Shown: positions 9,535 to 16,242 of the stretch, piece by piece
Layout of the letters: every line of letters begins with the position of its first letter
How positions within the stretch are numbered: position 1 is the stretch's first letter
Notes under the pieces: generated by a model
The model's input: only the letters and a program-made list of their open reading frames with translations
Told to the model about the DNA's origin: nothing
Databases searched by the model: none
Translations under genes and position numbers: made by a program
Assembly (NCBI RefSeq): GCF_900129565.1
Contig: NZ_FQWD01000004.1
Location: 372,001-436,000 of the forward strand
Direction of reading: 5' to 3'
Origin: Marisediminitalea aggregata
GTDB taxonomy: Bacteria; Pseudomonadota; Gammaproteobacteria; Enterobacterales; Alteromonadaceae
Length of the DNA: 64,000 bases

Positions 9535-9571
9535 AAGCATCAGTCACACGTTAGGGCTGGCTGATGCTTTT
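9535..9571 (+). terminator. Second terminator downstream of rsgA
   Basis: 9-bp inverted repeat AAGCATCAG (9535-9543) / CTGATGCTT (9561-9569) ending in TTTT. With the hairpin at 9501 it forms a tandem stop for rsgA transcription. From here to 9846 the sequence is AT-rich and non-coding. Confidence 0.6.
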
Positions 9572-9747
9572 ATGTATCTAGCAGTATTGGTTGTTCTTGC
9601 CCGAGTTCTGAGCCATGTTCTGCAGCCAAAAGAAAACACTGATTTGTTCAATCGGTGAGCCTAACGTAAATCGGGATAACCAAAAAAAAGAACAATAAAG
9701 CAGTTTCTAACGACACTCACTTTGTTAATCAGAACTAAAATATAAAC

Positions 9748-9767
9748 TATAAAATCAGTATTTTATA
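9748..9767. repeat. AT-only inverted repeat, possible operator
   Basis: Perfect 8-bp arms TATAAAAT (9748-9755) and ATTTTATA (9760-9767) around CAGT, about 80 bases before the operon that starts at 9847. It could be an operator or simply melted promoter DNA. No convincing -35/-10 pair can be assigned in this gap. Confidence 0.35.
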
Positions 9768-9846
9768 AATCACTTTGTATTAAGCGAACTTCTAAAACCG
9801 CGATGTTGAATCTGTCTGGGTCTAGCTCTACCTATAGGAAAATCGA

Positions 9847-10731
9847 ATGACAATACAACTCGCAACATCAAACGGCGTTCAAGACACCGCTACCAGCTTA
9901 CTATCACTATTGGATTACTGGGAATGCATGGTGAACCTAAGAAACAAATCAGCCGGGGCAGGCTGCTTTACTATTGAAGCCGCCATCGGTGAACTACAAC
10001 CTGGCGACGTGTTTATTGTAGCCGGACAAGTGTCCTCGCATTTTGATGCCGTTGCCAGAGCGCTGGCTATCCAGTCTCACAACGAAAATAAGCAAACGTT
10101 GTTCATGGGTGATAGGACGAGGGTGAGACATTTTATGTGTGAGGTCGTCGGGCGAGAATTAGAGCTACCGGTATCAAAGGTGCTCAAAGCCAGGTTCACT
10201 GACGCCCAATGGTGGGCCGTTAATGAATGCTTAGAAAAGATACGAAAACTCAATGCGCTCTATACTGCAGTAGCAGCCGAAAGCGCGTTTGAATATTACA
10301 TAAAAACGCTCGAAGAAACACTCTCCTATAACCCTGAAATACAAGTAGTGATAATAGAAGGTGTCACTGATAAAAGCTGGCTTAGTGAGACCAATACAAA
10401 GTCGATTGCGCAGAGACTCAAGGAACTCGCGCTGCGTCACAAGGTCAGCTTAATTATGTCGGTTGGGATCTCAATCGGCACGTCAGAACTGGCAGTGCGT
10501 AATTGCCTGCCTGAGTCATGGGCCTTACCCGCATTTGTTGATGGAATATTGCTATGCGAACACAGTGTTTCCTCTGCCCGTCAAGTTGTTTGCCAACCAG
10601 CAATCGACTTGCGTTATGACAGCCGAACCGGTTTAGGCCATTTAAGTGTGGCTTTGTATCATGATGGAATAGGCAGAATAGACGTCTGCCCGTTGCCAGC
10701 AAACGAATCACAAAAGGAATGTGAATTATGA
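9847..10731 (+). CDS. DnaB-helicase-like RecA-fold protein without a Walker A lysine
   Basis: Function unknown. The 294-aa protein follows the order of the DnaB C-terminal ATPase domain: LQPGDVFIVAG (as in DnaB GDLIIVAARPSMGKT), a helix, FTDAQWWAVNECLEKI (as in the DnaB xEDW helix), IQVVIIEGV in the Walker B position, then IAQRLKELALRHKVSLIMSV (as in DnaB ISRxLKxLAxxxxVPVI), VDGILLCEH and GLGHLSVALYHDGIGRI. Where DnaB has GKT, this protein has GQVSSHFDA, so nucleotide hydrolysis is not expected. AGGA lies 7 bases before the ATG. Its stop overlaps the start of the next gene (ATGA), so the two are co-translated. The DnaB-like reading is my inference from motif order. There is no N-terminal primase-binding domain of DnaB length. 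Confidence 0.6.
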   Translation: MTIQLATSNGVQDTATSLLSLLDYWECMVNLRNKSAGAGCFTIEAAIGELQPGDVFIVAGQVSSHFDAVARALAIQSHNENKQTLFMGDRTRVRHFMCEVVGRELELPVSKVLKARFTDAQWWAVNECLEKIRKLNALYTAVAAESAFEYYIKTLEETLSYNPEIQVVIIEGVTDKSWLSETNTKSIAQRLKELALRHKVSLIMSVGISIGTSELAVRNCLPESWALPAFVDGILLCEHSVSSARQVVCQPAIDLRYDSRTGLGHLSVALYHDGIGRIDVCPLPANESQKECEL

Positions 10732-11444
10732 AGAGTGTTCAGGAAAGATTATTGCAATTCGTGCGTCGAGATGGACGGCGTGATGCATCGTTCGTATTTC
10801 TAACCATTGAGGATGGTGGGCCTATGCAGTCTGTCCCTCACCTAAACGAAACATTGGACTGTGATGGAGCCTGGGAGCCGGAAACACGAACGCGCCTGCC
10901 TTATTCACTGGGAAGGCCGGGAGTTATTATTCCCAAACTCATGACTTTATTTGCCAGTGAAGGCGAAAACCTGTCTAACTGGCGGCATTATCGCGATAAC
11001 GCGCTGTACCTGAATAATGAAATTAACCTGAAGTTTTATCCAATCGCTAGGAAAAAACAAAGTGATGAGTGGCCGCAAGAACTGACCGAATATACCGGGC
11101 TGGATGCAAACCAGTATCTTGGGTGGTGCTTGTCTAATCGACCAGCGATGTTTACAGAGCAATACAAAGATGTATTGCTGGATAAGACACTTATCGTCAT
11201 CCTGGCAGAGCATAGTGGCTGGCTTCAGGTACTGAATAAGATTTATACAGTAGCAAGACACCAAGACGTTACCAACCAAAAGGGACGGCTTATTTACACC
11301 CTGTATTTTGATGCAGATGACAGGCTGCTTTATGCCTACTTCCCGATGTTTCGGCCTGGTGTAAGTCATGCTCAAATGAAGCAATTCAGCCAAGAAGTAC
11401 TTCAGCACAAGGCGCTGTCAGGCAAGATTTACGTTCCTGATTGA
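10728..11444 (+). CDS. Unrecognised protein coupled to the DnaB-like gene
   Basis: A 238-aa soluble protein with no signal peptide or membrane segment; I do not recognise it with confidence. Its ATG overlaps the upstream stop by 4 bases, indicating translational coupling and probably a joint function. Segments FVFLTIEDGGPM, SLGRPGVIIPKLMTLF, LYLNNEINLKFYPIAR, LIVILAEHSGWLQVLNKI and AYFPMFRPG occur in an order vaguely like uracil-DNA-glycosylase-fold proteins (loop, GRP, N-K/P-R, beta-strand, H/F-P). That is only a weak analogy: the catalytic signature is not evident. Composition is similar to its partner and AT-richer than rsgA. The next gene is the HigBA module after a 307-base gap. Confidence 0.55.
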   Translation: MKSVQERLLQFVRRDGRRDASFVFLTIEDGGPMQSVPHLNETLDCDGAWEPETRTRLPYSLGRPGVIIPKLMTLFASEGENLSNWRHYRDNALYLNNEINLKFYPIARKKQSDEWPQELTEYTGLDANQYLGWCLSNRPAMFTEQYKDVLLDKTLIVILAEHSGWLQVLNKIYTVARHQDVTNQKGRLIYTLYFDADDRLLYAYFPMFRPGVSHAQMKQFSQEVLQHKALSGKIYVPD

Positions 11445-11481
11445 CTGACTGGAAAATTCTGCCGCGCGTCCTGACACTAAT

Positions 11482-11516
11482 CACTAGCCCATACCACAGA
11501 ACGGTGTGGACTAGTG
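11482..11516. repeat. Bipartite inverted repeat downstream of the coupled pair
   Basis: CACTAG (11482-11487) pairs with CTAGTG (11511-11516), and inside it CCACA (11494-11498) pairs with TGTGG (11505-11509). No T-run follows, so it is not a typical terminator; it could be a recombination or protein-binding site. The remainder of the 11445-11751 gap holds only the HigBA promoter. Confidence 0.4.
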
Positions 11517-11716
11517 CGGTTTAGGGAGAACAACTTCGTATCAAGTGGAATTCACTCACTTAGTACAGCTTTATTGCGGACTGTTTTAAGGCAAGCTATC
11601 AATTTGTGCGTAGTACAGACAGATGCAGCTTGGCATTGATGCACTGAACCTGGTTTCTCTTGGGAAATAAATATGACTCTGAATGCACCGGGACAGCTTG
11701 TATTCTGCCCGTCAAA

Positions 11717-11744
11717 TTGACATACCATTTTAGGTATATATACT
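11717..11744 (+). promoter_or_regulatory. HigBA promoter with palindromic operator
   Basis: TTGACA (11717-11722), a 16-base spacer and TATACT (11739-11744): a near-consensus sigma-70 promoter. The perfect palindrome GTATATATAC (11734-11743) overlaps the -10 box and is a natural operator for autorepression by the antitoxin. Transcription should begin around 11751, right at the toxin ATG (11752), so the toxin message may be leaderless. Confidence 0.75.
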
Positions 11745-11751
11745 TTTAGTT

Positions 11752-12036
11752 ATGTGGGAGATATTCGAACATAAACGGTTAGACAAACAGCCGTCGAAAG
11801 CGCCGTTGGAAATACAAAAGCGTTACGAAAAATGGAAGGATATCGTAGCGATTTCTGGTCCTGCTGGTTTGTGTTTAATCAAAGGTTTCAAAGATGAGGC
11901 GCTGTCTGGAAATTGGAAAGGCTCTCGCTCTTCTCGTCTAAACCAACAGTATCGAGTTATTTACTCCGTTGAAAACGGAGAACTGTATGTCCACGTGGTA
12001 GAGGTTACCCCTCATGATTATCACAGGAGATCGTAA
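11752..12036 (+). CDS. higB: HigB/RelE-type toxin
   Basis: Probable ribosome-dependent mRNA interferase of a type II toxin-antitoxin module. The 94-aa basic protein has the RelE/ParE-superfamily pattern: helical N-terminus (YEKWKDIV), then GPAGLCLIKGFKDEALSGNWKGSRSSRLNQQYRV with the strand VIYSV, and the C-terminal VEVTPHDYHRR, where the late His/Tyr/Arg are commonly catalytic. The toxin-first order and an HTH-type antitoxin right behind it identify the HigBA type. The stop TAA and the antitoxin ATG share a base (TAATG). No Shine-Dalgarno sequence precedes the ATG. Catalytic residues are inferred, not tested. Confidence 0.85.
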   Translation: MWEIFEHKRLDKQPSKAPLEIQKRYEKWKDIVAISGPAGLCLIKGFKDEALSGNWKGSRSSRLNQQYRVIYSVENGELYVHVVEVTPHDYHRRS

Positions 12037-12296
12037 TGGCAGATTTTCAGAAAGCTAAAAAACGAGTGTCAATATCGACTGGGGAGTCAGTGCGCATAAT
12101 GCGCGAGCTGCAGGAACTCAGTCAAAACGAATTAGCAAAGTTAGCCGGTATTCCCCAATCAACTATATCGGCAATAGAAAATGACCGCGTAAATCTAGGT
12201 GTAGAGCGTGCAAAATCACTCGCTCGGGCTTTAAAATGCCACCCAGCGGTATTGGTTTTCCCGGGCTGGGAAGTTGAAAGTGACAATGCGGCATAA
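12036..12296 (+). CDS. higA: HigA-type antitoxin, XRE-family HTH
   Basis: An 86-aa helix-turn-helix protein of the Cro/C1 (XRE) family. The HTH spans about residues 20-75, including MRELQELSQNELAKLAGI followed by QSTISAIENDRVNLGVERAKSLARAL. It would neutralise the upstream toxin and repress the operon by binding the GTATATATAC palindrome over the -10 box. Its start overlaps the toxin stop by one base, the usual coupling in HigBA loci. Compared with many HigA proteins there is little extension beyond the DNA-binding domain, so toxin binding must use the same domain or the short N-terminal arm. Confidence 0.85.
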   Translation: MADFQKAKKRVSISTGESVRIMRELQELSQNELAKLAGIPQSTISAIENDRVNLGVERAKSLARALKCHPAVLVFPGWEVESDNAA

Positions 12297-12540
12297 CTGA
12301 GTGTTTATCACACAGTTCACTTAACATATGGCTTAAAAGTGAAACTGTAACTAATAAACAATAAGCTGATCGTTAGATCTGTAGGTCTTAGTTTCGTAAA
12401 ATAATTCAAGAAGCACTAACTAAACGGCCAGATAGGCTTTCCCTAGCGACCATTTGTGGTTCTATTCCTAACTTTCGTCTTTCTCGCTTCCATGTCCAGG
12501 CGAGCGTCGTCATGAGAAACAAACTCACTCTTTCCATTAT

Positions 12541-12678
12541 CTAGTTTGTTAAACGCCTCGTTAACCTGTTCAGCAAGCTGTCCACAACTATTATTTGTCG
12601 TCCCCCCTGACCTGCTGCCATTTGTTGCGTCAAGCGCTTCGTTTCTTCATCAACGCTGAGTTGTGTGCGGTTGTCCAT
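12541..12678 (-). CDS. Small ORF of 45 residues, unknown
   Basis: Encodes 45 residues beginning MDNRTQLSVDEETKRL and ending RLTRRLTN. A strong Shine-Dalgarno sequence, GGAGG, lies 5 bases upstream of the ATG at 12678; the frame is open further upstream, but that part lacks a start signal. The peptide is charged and probably helical, with no membrane segment. It lies between HigBA and the TRAP operon in AT-rich accessory DNA. I cannot assign a family; it could be a remnant of a larger mobile or toxin-antitoxin gene. Confidence 0.45.
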   Translation of the reverse strand: MDNRTQLSVDEETKRLTQQMAAGQGGRQIIVVDSLLNRLTRRLTN

Positions 12679-12821
12679 ATTCACCTCCGTAAATGCGGAT
12701 ACACAAACGTTAGCGCAGATATGGTAATAATTGTAACTAATTCCGCTAATCACGCTGTCTGACAGAATCCATATTCACTCACCAACTCCTCAAACCATTG
12801 TAAATCACTTGTTACTTTTCG

Positions 12822-12876
12822 TTGACTTTTGCTACAACAAAAGAATAACATGAAACATTAATTTCACAATGCGAAA
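12822..12876 (+). promoter_or_regulatory. Putative promoter and operator of the TRAP operon
   Basis: TTGACT (12822-12827) and TAACAT (12846-12851) with an 18-base spacer suggest a promoter. Just downstream, at 12862-12876, lies a 15-bp near-palindrome (TTTCACAATGCGAAA, 6 of 7 symmetric pairs), well placed for a repressor. The core CACAATG recurs at 21250-21256 between the two divergent catabolic operons. Confidence 0.4.
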
Positions 12877-12888
12877 CTTAGTGTCGAA

Positions 12889-13902
12889 ATGAAAAGATTT
12901 ACTCACTGTGTTATTGGACTCTGTATAAGCTTATTGCTTATCCCTACATTTGCCCAGGCCGAGTCGCCCCGCGTGTTGCGTCTGGCGTCCTGGGGGCCAC
13001 CTAAACATTACCTGTCGCAGTCACGCAATGCATGGATTGAAGCGGTGAACGAACGGGCGGCGGGTCGCATTCAAATCATAGAATATCCGGGTGGGCAGCT
13101 TTATGGCCCTAAAGATATGCACCGTGCGGTAGCGCGAGGGCTCATTGATATGGGCGTTATATTACAGCCGCGTTTGATGGCCACCGTGCCGCTGTTGCAA
13201 GGGGTGTATCTGCCATTTGCCTACGACACTATGGAGCAAGCTTCCAATGCCTATGCCGGTGAGTCGTTGGCGATTATTCAGCAGGCCATGCAGGAGAAAA
13301 ACCTGCAGCTTGTTTACCCGGCATTTAGTGGCGGTGTGCAGGTATTCAGCGCCCAGGGCAGTATCGATGGCATTGCCGATATTAAGAACCTGCGCGTGCT
13401 GGCCACCAGCCCCATGGTAACCGACTTACTGCATAAATTAGAAGCCGCGCCCGATACCTCAATCCCCCAAAGTGAACAATACATGGCACTAAAACGCGGT
13501 GTGGCCGATGCCATGCTGAACGCCATTGTTACCGGGTATTTTCAGCGCAATCACGAAGTCGCGCCATTTGTTACCGTTACCGACATGAGCTTTCCTACTG
13601 TGCTGATGACGGTAAATCTGGACGTATGGAACTCACTGCCTGAAGACATCCAACAGATCATGCTGGAAGAAGGCGAGAAGCAAAAAGCTTATTCCCTTGG
13701 CGCATCTGCAGCCATGGAAGCACATTTTAAGCAGGTGATCAGCGAGAACGGCGGCAAGGTTTCGGCCCTGCCCACAGGCACACGCTCACTAATACAACAA
13801 GCCAGCCAACAGGTATGGCAGGAGTGGGCGCAGCGGAATGGCCCTCAGGCCCAGCGCCTGCTCGAACTAAACTTGCCCCAACCGGCTACGTCTCAGGAGT
13901 AA
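12889..13902 (+). CDS. dctP: TRAP transporter substrate-binding protein, DctP family
   Basis: Periplasmic binding protein of a tripartite ATP-independent transporter; it captures an organic anion, usually a carboxylate, and delivers it to the DctQM membrane complex. The 337-aa precursor has a clear signal peptide (basic start, hydrophobic core, cleavage near FAQA/ES), then VLRLASWGPP, GGQLYGPKDMHRAVARG and a DctP ligand-binding core; the family length is 320-340. The gap to dctQ is 3 bases. The ATG at 12889 starts a proper signal peptide, although no strong Shine-Dalgarno sequence is visible. Its place beside two acyl-CoA operons suggests that it imports the acid they degrade; the substrate itself cannot be read from the sequence. 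Confidence 0.93.
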   Translation: MKRFTHCVIGLCISLLLIPTFAQAESPRVLRLASWGPPKHYLSQSRNAWIEAVNERAAGRIQIIEYPGGQLYGPKDMHRAVARGLIDMGVILQPRLMATVPLLQGVYLPFAYDTMEQASNAYAGESLAIIQQAMQEKNLQLVYPAFSGGVQVFSAQGSIDGIADIKNLRVLATSPMVTDLLHKLEAAPDTSIPQSEQYMALKRGVADAMLNAIVTGYFQRNHEVAPFVTVTDMSFPTVLMTVNLDVWNSLPEDIQQIMLEEGEKQKAYSLGASAAMEAHFKQVISENGGKVSALPTGTRSLIQQASQQVWQEWAQRNGPQAQRLLELNLPQPATSQE

Positions 13903-13905
13903 CTC

Positions 13906-14406
13906 ATGCAGCTTCATCGTTATTCATTTCAATACACCATTGATGCCCTGTGCAAAGCCGGCGCGTGGCTGGCCGCGCTCTGTTTGTTAGTACTTGCCCT
14001 GGTGGTGAGTTATGAGGTTGTGGTGCGCTACACCACCGGTGTGTCCAGCAGTTGGATTCAGGAGTTCTCGGTTTACTTAATGATGGCCGTTGGCTTTTTG
14101 GCCGCTGCGTATGCGCTTCAAATGAACAGCCACTTCGCCATTACCTTTTTTGTCGATAAATTGTCACCGGCCAAGCGCCGCCGACTCACCATTACCACCA
14201 ACGCGGTGGGTTTGTGTTATTCACTGATGTTTGTGGTGAAAGGCACTGACATGACTATGGCCATGTACGCGCTGGGCGACACGAGTACCGGCTTAATGCA
14301 AACGCCGTTATGGCTGCCAGCCAGTCTGGTGCCCATTAGCGGTGTGTTGCTAAGCCTGCAGTTTTTAAGTCACACCATAGACAACATTGCCCAGGGGAGT
14401 CACTAA
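13906..14406 (+). CDS. dctQ: TRAP transporter small membrane subunit, DctQ family
   Basis: A 166-aa integral membrane protein with about four hydrophobic helices, including WLAALCLLVLALVVSYEVVV, YLMMAVGFLAAAYALQ, a middle segment near residue 105 and a last one near 140. The pattern SYEVVVRYxTG followed by WIQEFSVYLMM is typical of DctQ. It partners DctM in the sodium-driven permease. The genes on both sides lie 3 bases away, so dctPQM is one operon. Confidence 0.9.
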   Translation: MQLHRYSFQYTIDALCKAGAWLAALCLLVLALVVSYEVVVRYTTGVSSSWIQEFSVYLMMAVGFLAAAYALQMNSHFAITFFVDKLSPAKRRRLTITTNAVGLCYSLMFVVKGTDMTMAMYALGDTSTGLMQTPLWLPASLVPISGVLLSLQFLSHTIDNIAQGSH

Positions 14407-14409
14407 ATA

Positions 14410-15696
14410 ATGGATACGTTAATGATTTTACTGGGTATTGTGGTATTTATGCTGGTGCTACTCAGCGGCTTACCCGTTGCATTCGGGCTGGGCTTTTTAG
14501 CTATTCTATTATTGAGCGCTTACGTGGGCCCGGACACAGCCACCGACATTGCGGTAGATAAAGCTTACTCGGCTATCGACTCTGACATTCTGGTCGCGAT
14601 TCCACTGTTTATTCTGGCTGCACAGCTTATTTCCGCCACCGGTATGGGCAAGCGTTTGTTCAGTGCCGCTGAGGTGTTTTTATGGCGGCTACGCGGTGGT
14701 TTGGGTGTCGCCACCATTGGCAGCAGTGGCGTGTTCTCTGCTATGACGGGGTCGAGCTTTGTGTCATCGTCGACCATGGGTTTAATTGCTATTCCGGAAC
14801 TGCGCAAAGCCGGTTACGGAGAGTCCAAAATTGCCGCTGCGATCACGGCGGGCGGCACACTGGGCAGCATGATCCCACCCAGTATTGTGATGATCGTGTA
14901 CGGTTACCTTACCGACGAATCGATCAGCAAACTGTTCATGGCAGGTGTAATCCCCGGCTTGCTGCTGATTTTGTTGTATTCGCTGTTTATGGTCTTCACC
15001 GGTCATGCTGAACACGCTTCGCCGGCTCAAAAGCCGTCACAAAAGAAACGCCACGCCGTAAAAGAAGCGTTCTGGGGGATCATGGCCCCGGTAATTATTC
15101 TGGGCGGCATTTATCTGGGTATTTTCACCGCATCCGAAGCGGCAGCCGTTGCCGTGGTGTACTGCATGGTGATTGGCTTTGTGGTGTATCGCACCCTTTC
15201 TCTTAAATCCTTGTGGGAACAGCTCATGGCCGCTGCGGTCACCTCAGCCATGGTCACCATGATCATTATTGGCGGGGCAATTCTGGGCCACAGCGTGATC
15301 TTCGGGCGCATGCCGCAAGAAGTGTTAAGTGCAATTATCAGCATGGACATCTCGCCCATGGCGCTGCTGATTATTATTAACCTGGTGTTGTTTGTGCTGG
15401 GTATGTTTTTAGAAGTACTGGCGTTGATGTACTTGGTTATTCCGTTGCTGGTGCCGGTCATTGCGCACATGGGCTGGGACAACATCTGGATTGCGGTAAT
15501 GCTGCTGATTAACGTGAACCTGGCGCTCATTACACCGCCCATGGGGGGCGTACTGTATGTGGTATCGCACATTGGTAATATGCCGCTTAGCACGGTAATG
15601 AAAGGCGCGCTTATGCCTATTGCAGCGCTGATCATTGTGTTAATCCTCACTCTGCTCTTTCCGTCGTTGGCACTGTGGTTACCGAGCCTGACTTAG
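14410..15696 (+). CDS. dctM: TRAP transporter large permease, DctM family
   Basis: The transport channel subunit. The 428-aa protein has about twelve hydrophobic segments and the family hallmarks: an N-terminal GLPVAFGLGFLAI, the AIDSDILVAIPLFILAA segment, MTGSSFVSSSTMG and the GSMIPPSIVMIVYG loop. Length is as expected (425-435 aa). It is the last gene of the dctPQM operon and ends before a strong bidirectional terminator. Coupling to sodium is a property of the family. Confidence 0.93.
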   Translation: MDTLMILLGIVVFMLVLLSGLPVAFGLGFLAILLLSAYVGPDTATDIAVDKAYSAIDSDILVAIPLFILAAQLISATGMGKRLFSAAEVFLWRLRGGLGVATIGSSGVFSAMTGSSFVSSSTMGLIAIPELRKAGYGESKIAAAITAGGTLGSMIPPSIVMIVYGYLTDESISKLFMAGVIPGLLLILLYSLFMVFTGHAEHASPAQKPSQKKRHAVKEAFWGIMAPVIILGGIYLGIFTASEAAAVAVVYCMVIGFVVYRTLSLKSLWEQLMAAAVTSAMVTMIIIGGAILGHSVIFGRMPQEVLSAIISMDISPMALLIIINLVLFVLGMFLEVLALMYLVIPLLVPVIAHMGWDNIWIAVMLLINVNLALITPPMGGVLYVVSHIGNMPLSTVMKGALMPIAALIIVLILTLLFPSLALWLPSLT

Positions 15697-15723
15697 CTAT
15701 ATCGATCATTCACAAAGCACAAA

Positions 15724-15768
15724 AAAGCCGGGGGATGTTGTTACATCCCCCGGCTTTAGTTTTTTTTT
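15724..15768. terminator. Strong bidirectional terminator between dctM and the thioesterase gene
   Basis: Perfect 14-bp stem AAAGCCGGGGGATG (15724-15737) / CATCCCCCGGCTTT (15744-15757) with a 6-base loop. A T-run at 15760-15768 serves the plus strand, and the A-run at 15719-15726 supplies the T-run for minus-strand transcripts arriving from the convergent operon. Confidence 0.93.
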
Positions 15769-15795
15769 CTTATTGCTTTACAACCTATAACTCGG

Positions 15796-16242
15796 TTACT
15801 TATTTGCCGGTATCGGGTCCTGACTGCGGTAACGGAACGTGCCTTCGCCAAAAGCCAACAAGTTACCTTGTGCATCTTTCACTTCACCTGACGCGCTGTA
15901 AATGCGTCGACCCTGTGCTCTTACTTTGCCACAAGCAGTGATCAGTCCTTCGCTACATTGACCGGTAAAGGTTGTGGTGAGCGACAAGGTTACCGAGCGA
16001 CGAATCACCTGCTCGTCGGGAAAGTAAATCCCGGACTGTGCGCACACAATATCGAGTAAGCCCGACAGTACACCACCGTGTAACACGCCCGCTAAGTTCA
16101 GGTGCCTGGGCTCAATTTGCAGAGTAACGGTAGAAAACCCTTTGCCCCAATCGCGATGCTGATAATTCAGCATCGCATGGTAACCGGTTTCCATGAGCTC
16201 ATAGGCCATGTCCGGCAGCTTTACTGCAGCGCCGCCTGTCAT
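15796..16242 (-). CDS. PaaI-family hotdog thioesterase
   Basis: A 148-aa hotdog-fold protein that hydrolyses acyl-CoA or aryl-CoA thioesters. The diagnostic stretch NLAGVLHGGVLSGLLD (about residues 50-65) matches the PaaI/YdiI signature HGGxxxxLxD. It is the last gene of the minus-strand catabolic operon; its ATG overlaps the aldehyde dehydrogenase stop (ATGA). In this setting it would release a free acid from CoA at the end of the pathway or rescue CoA from dead-end thioesters. Substrate specificity cannot be predicted. Confidence 0.88.
   Translation of the reverse strand: MTGGAAVKLPDMAYELMETGYHAMLNYQHRDWGKGFSTVTLQIEPRHLNLAGVLHGGVLSGLLDIVCAQSGIYFPDEQVIRRSVTLSLTTTFTGQCSEGLITACGKVRAQGRRIYSASGEVKDAQGNLLAFGEGTFRYRSQDPIPANK

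Noticed and set aside
11482..11516. Integron attC site
   Set aside because: The inverted repeat lacks the RYYYAAC/GTTRRRY core sites.
12406..12537. 43-codon frame on the minus strand just after the 45-aa ORF
   Set aside because: Starts 3 bases after the previous stop, but its ribosome site is poor and the sequence is random-looking; could be a decayed remnant, not supported as a gene.
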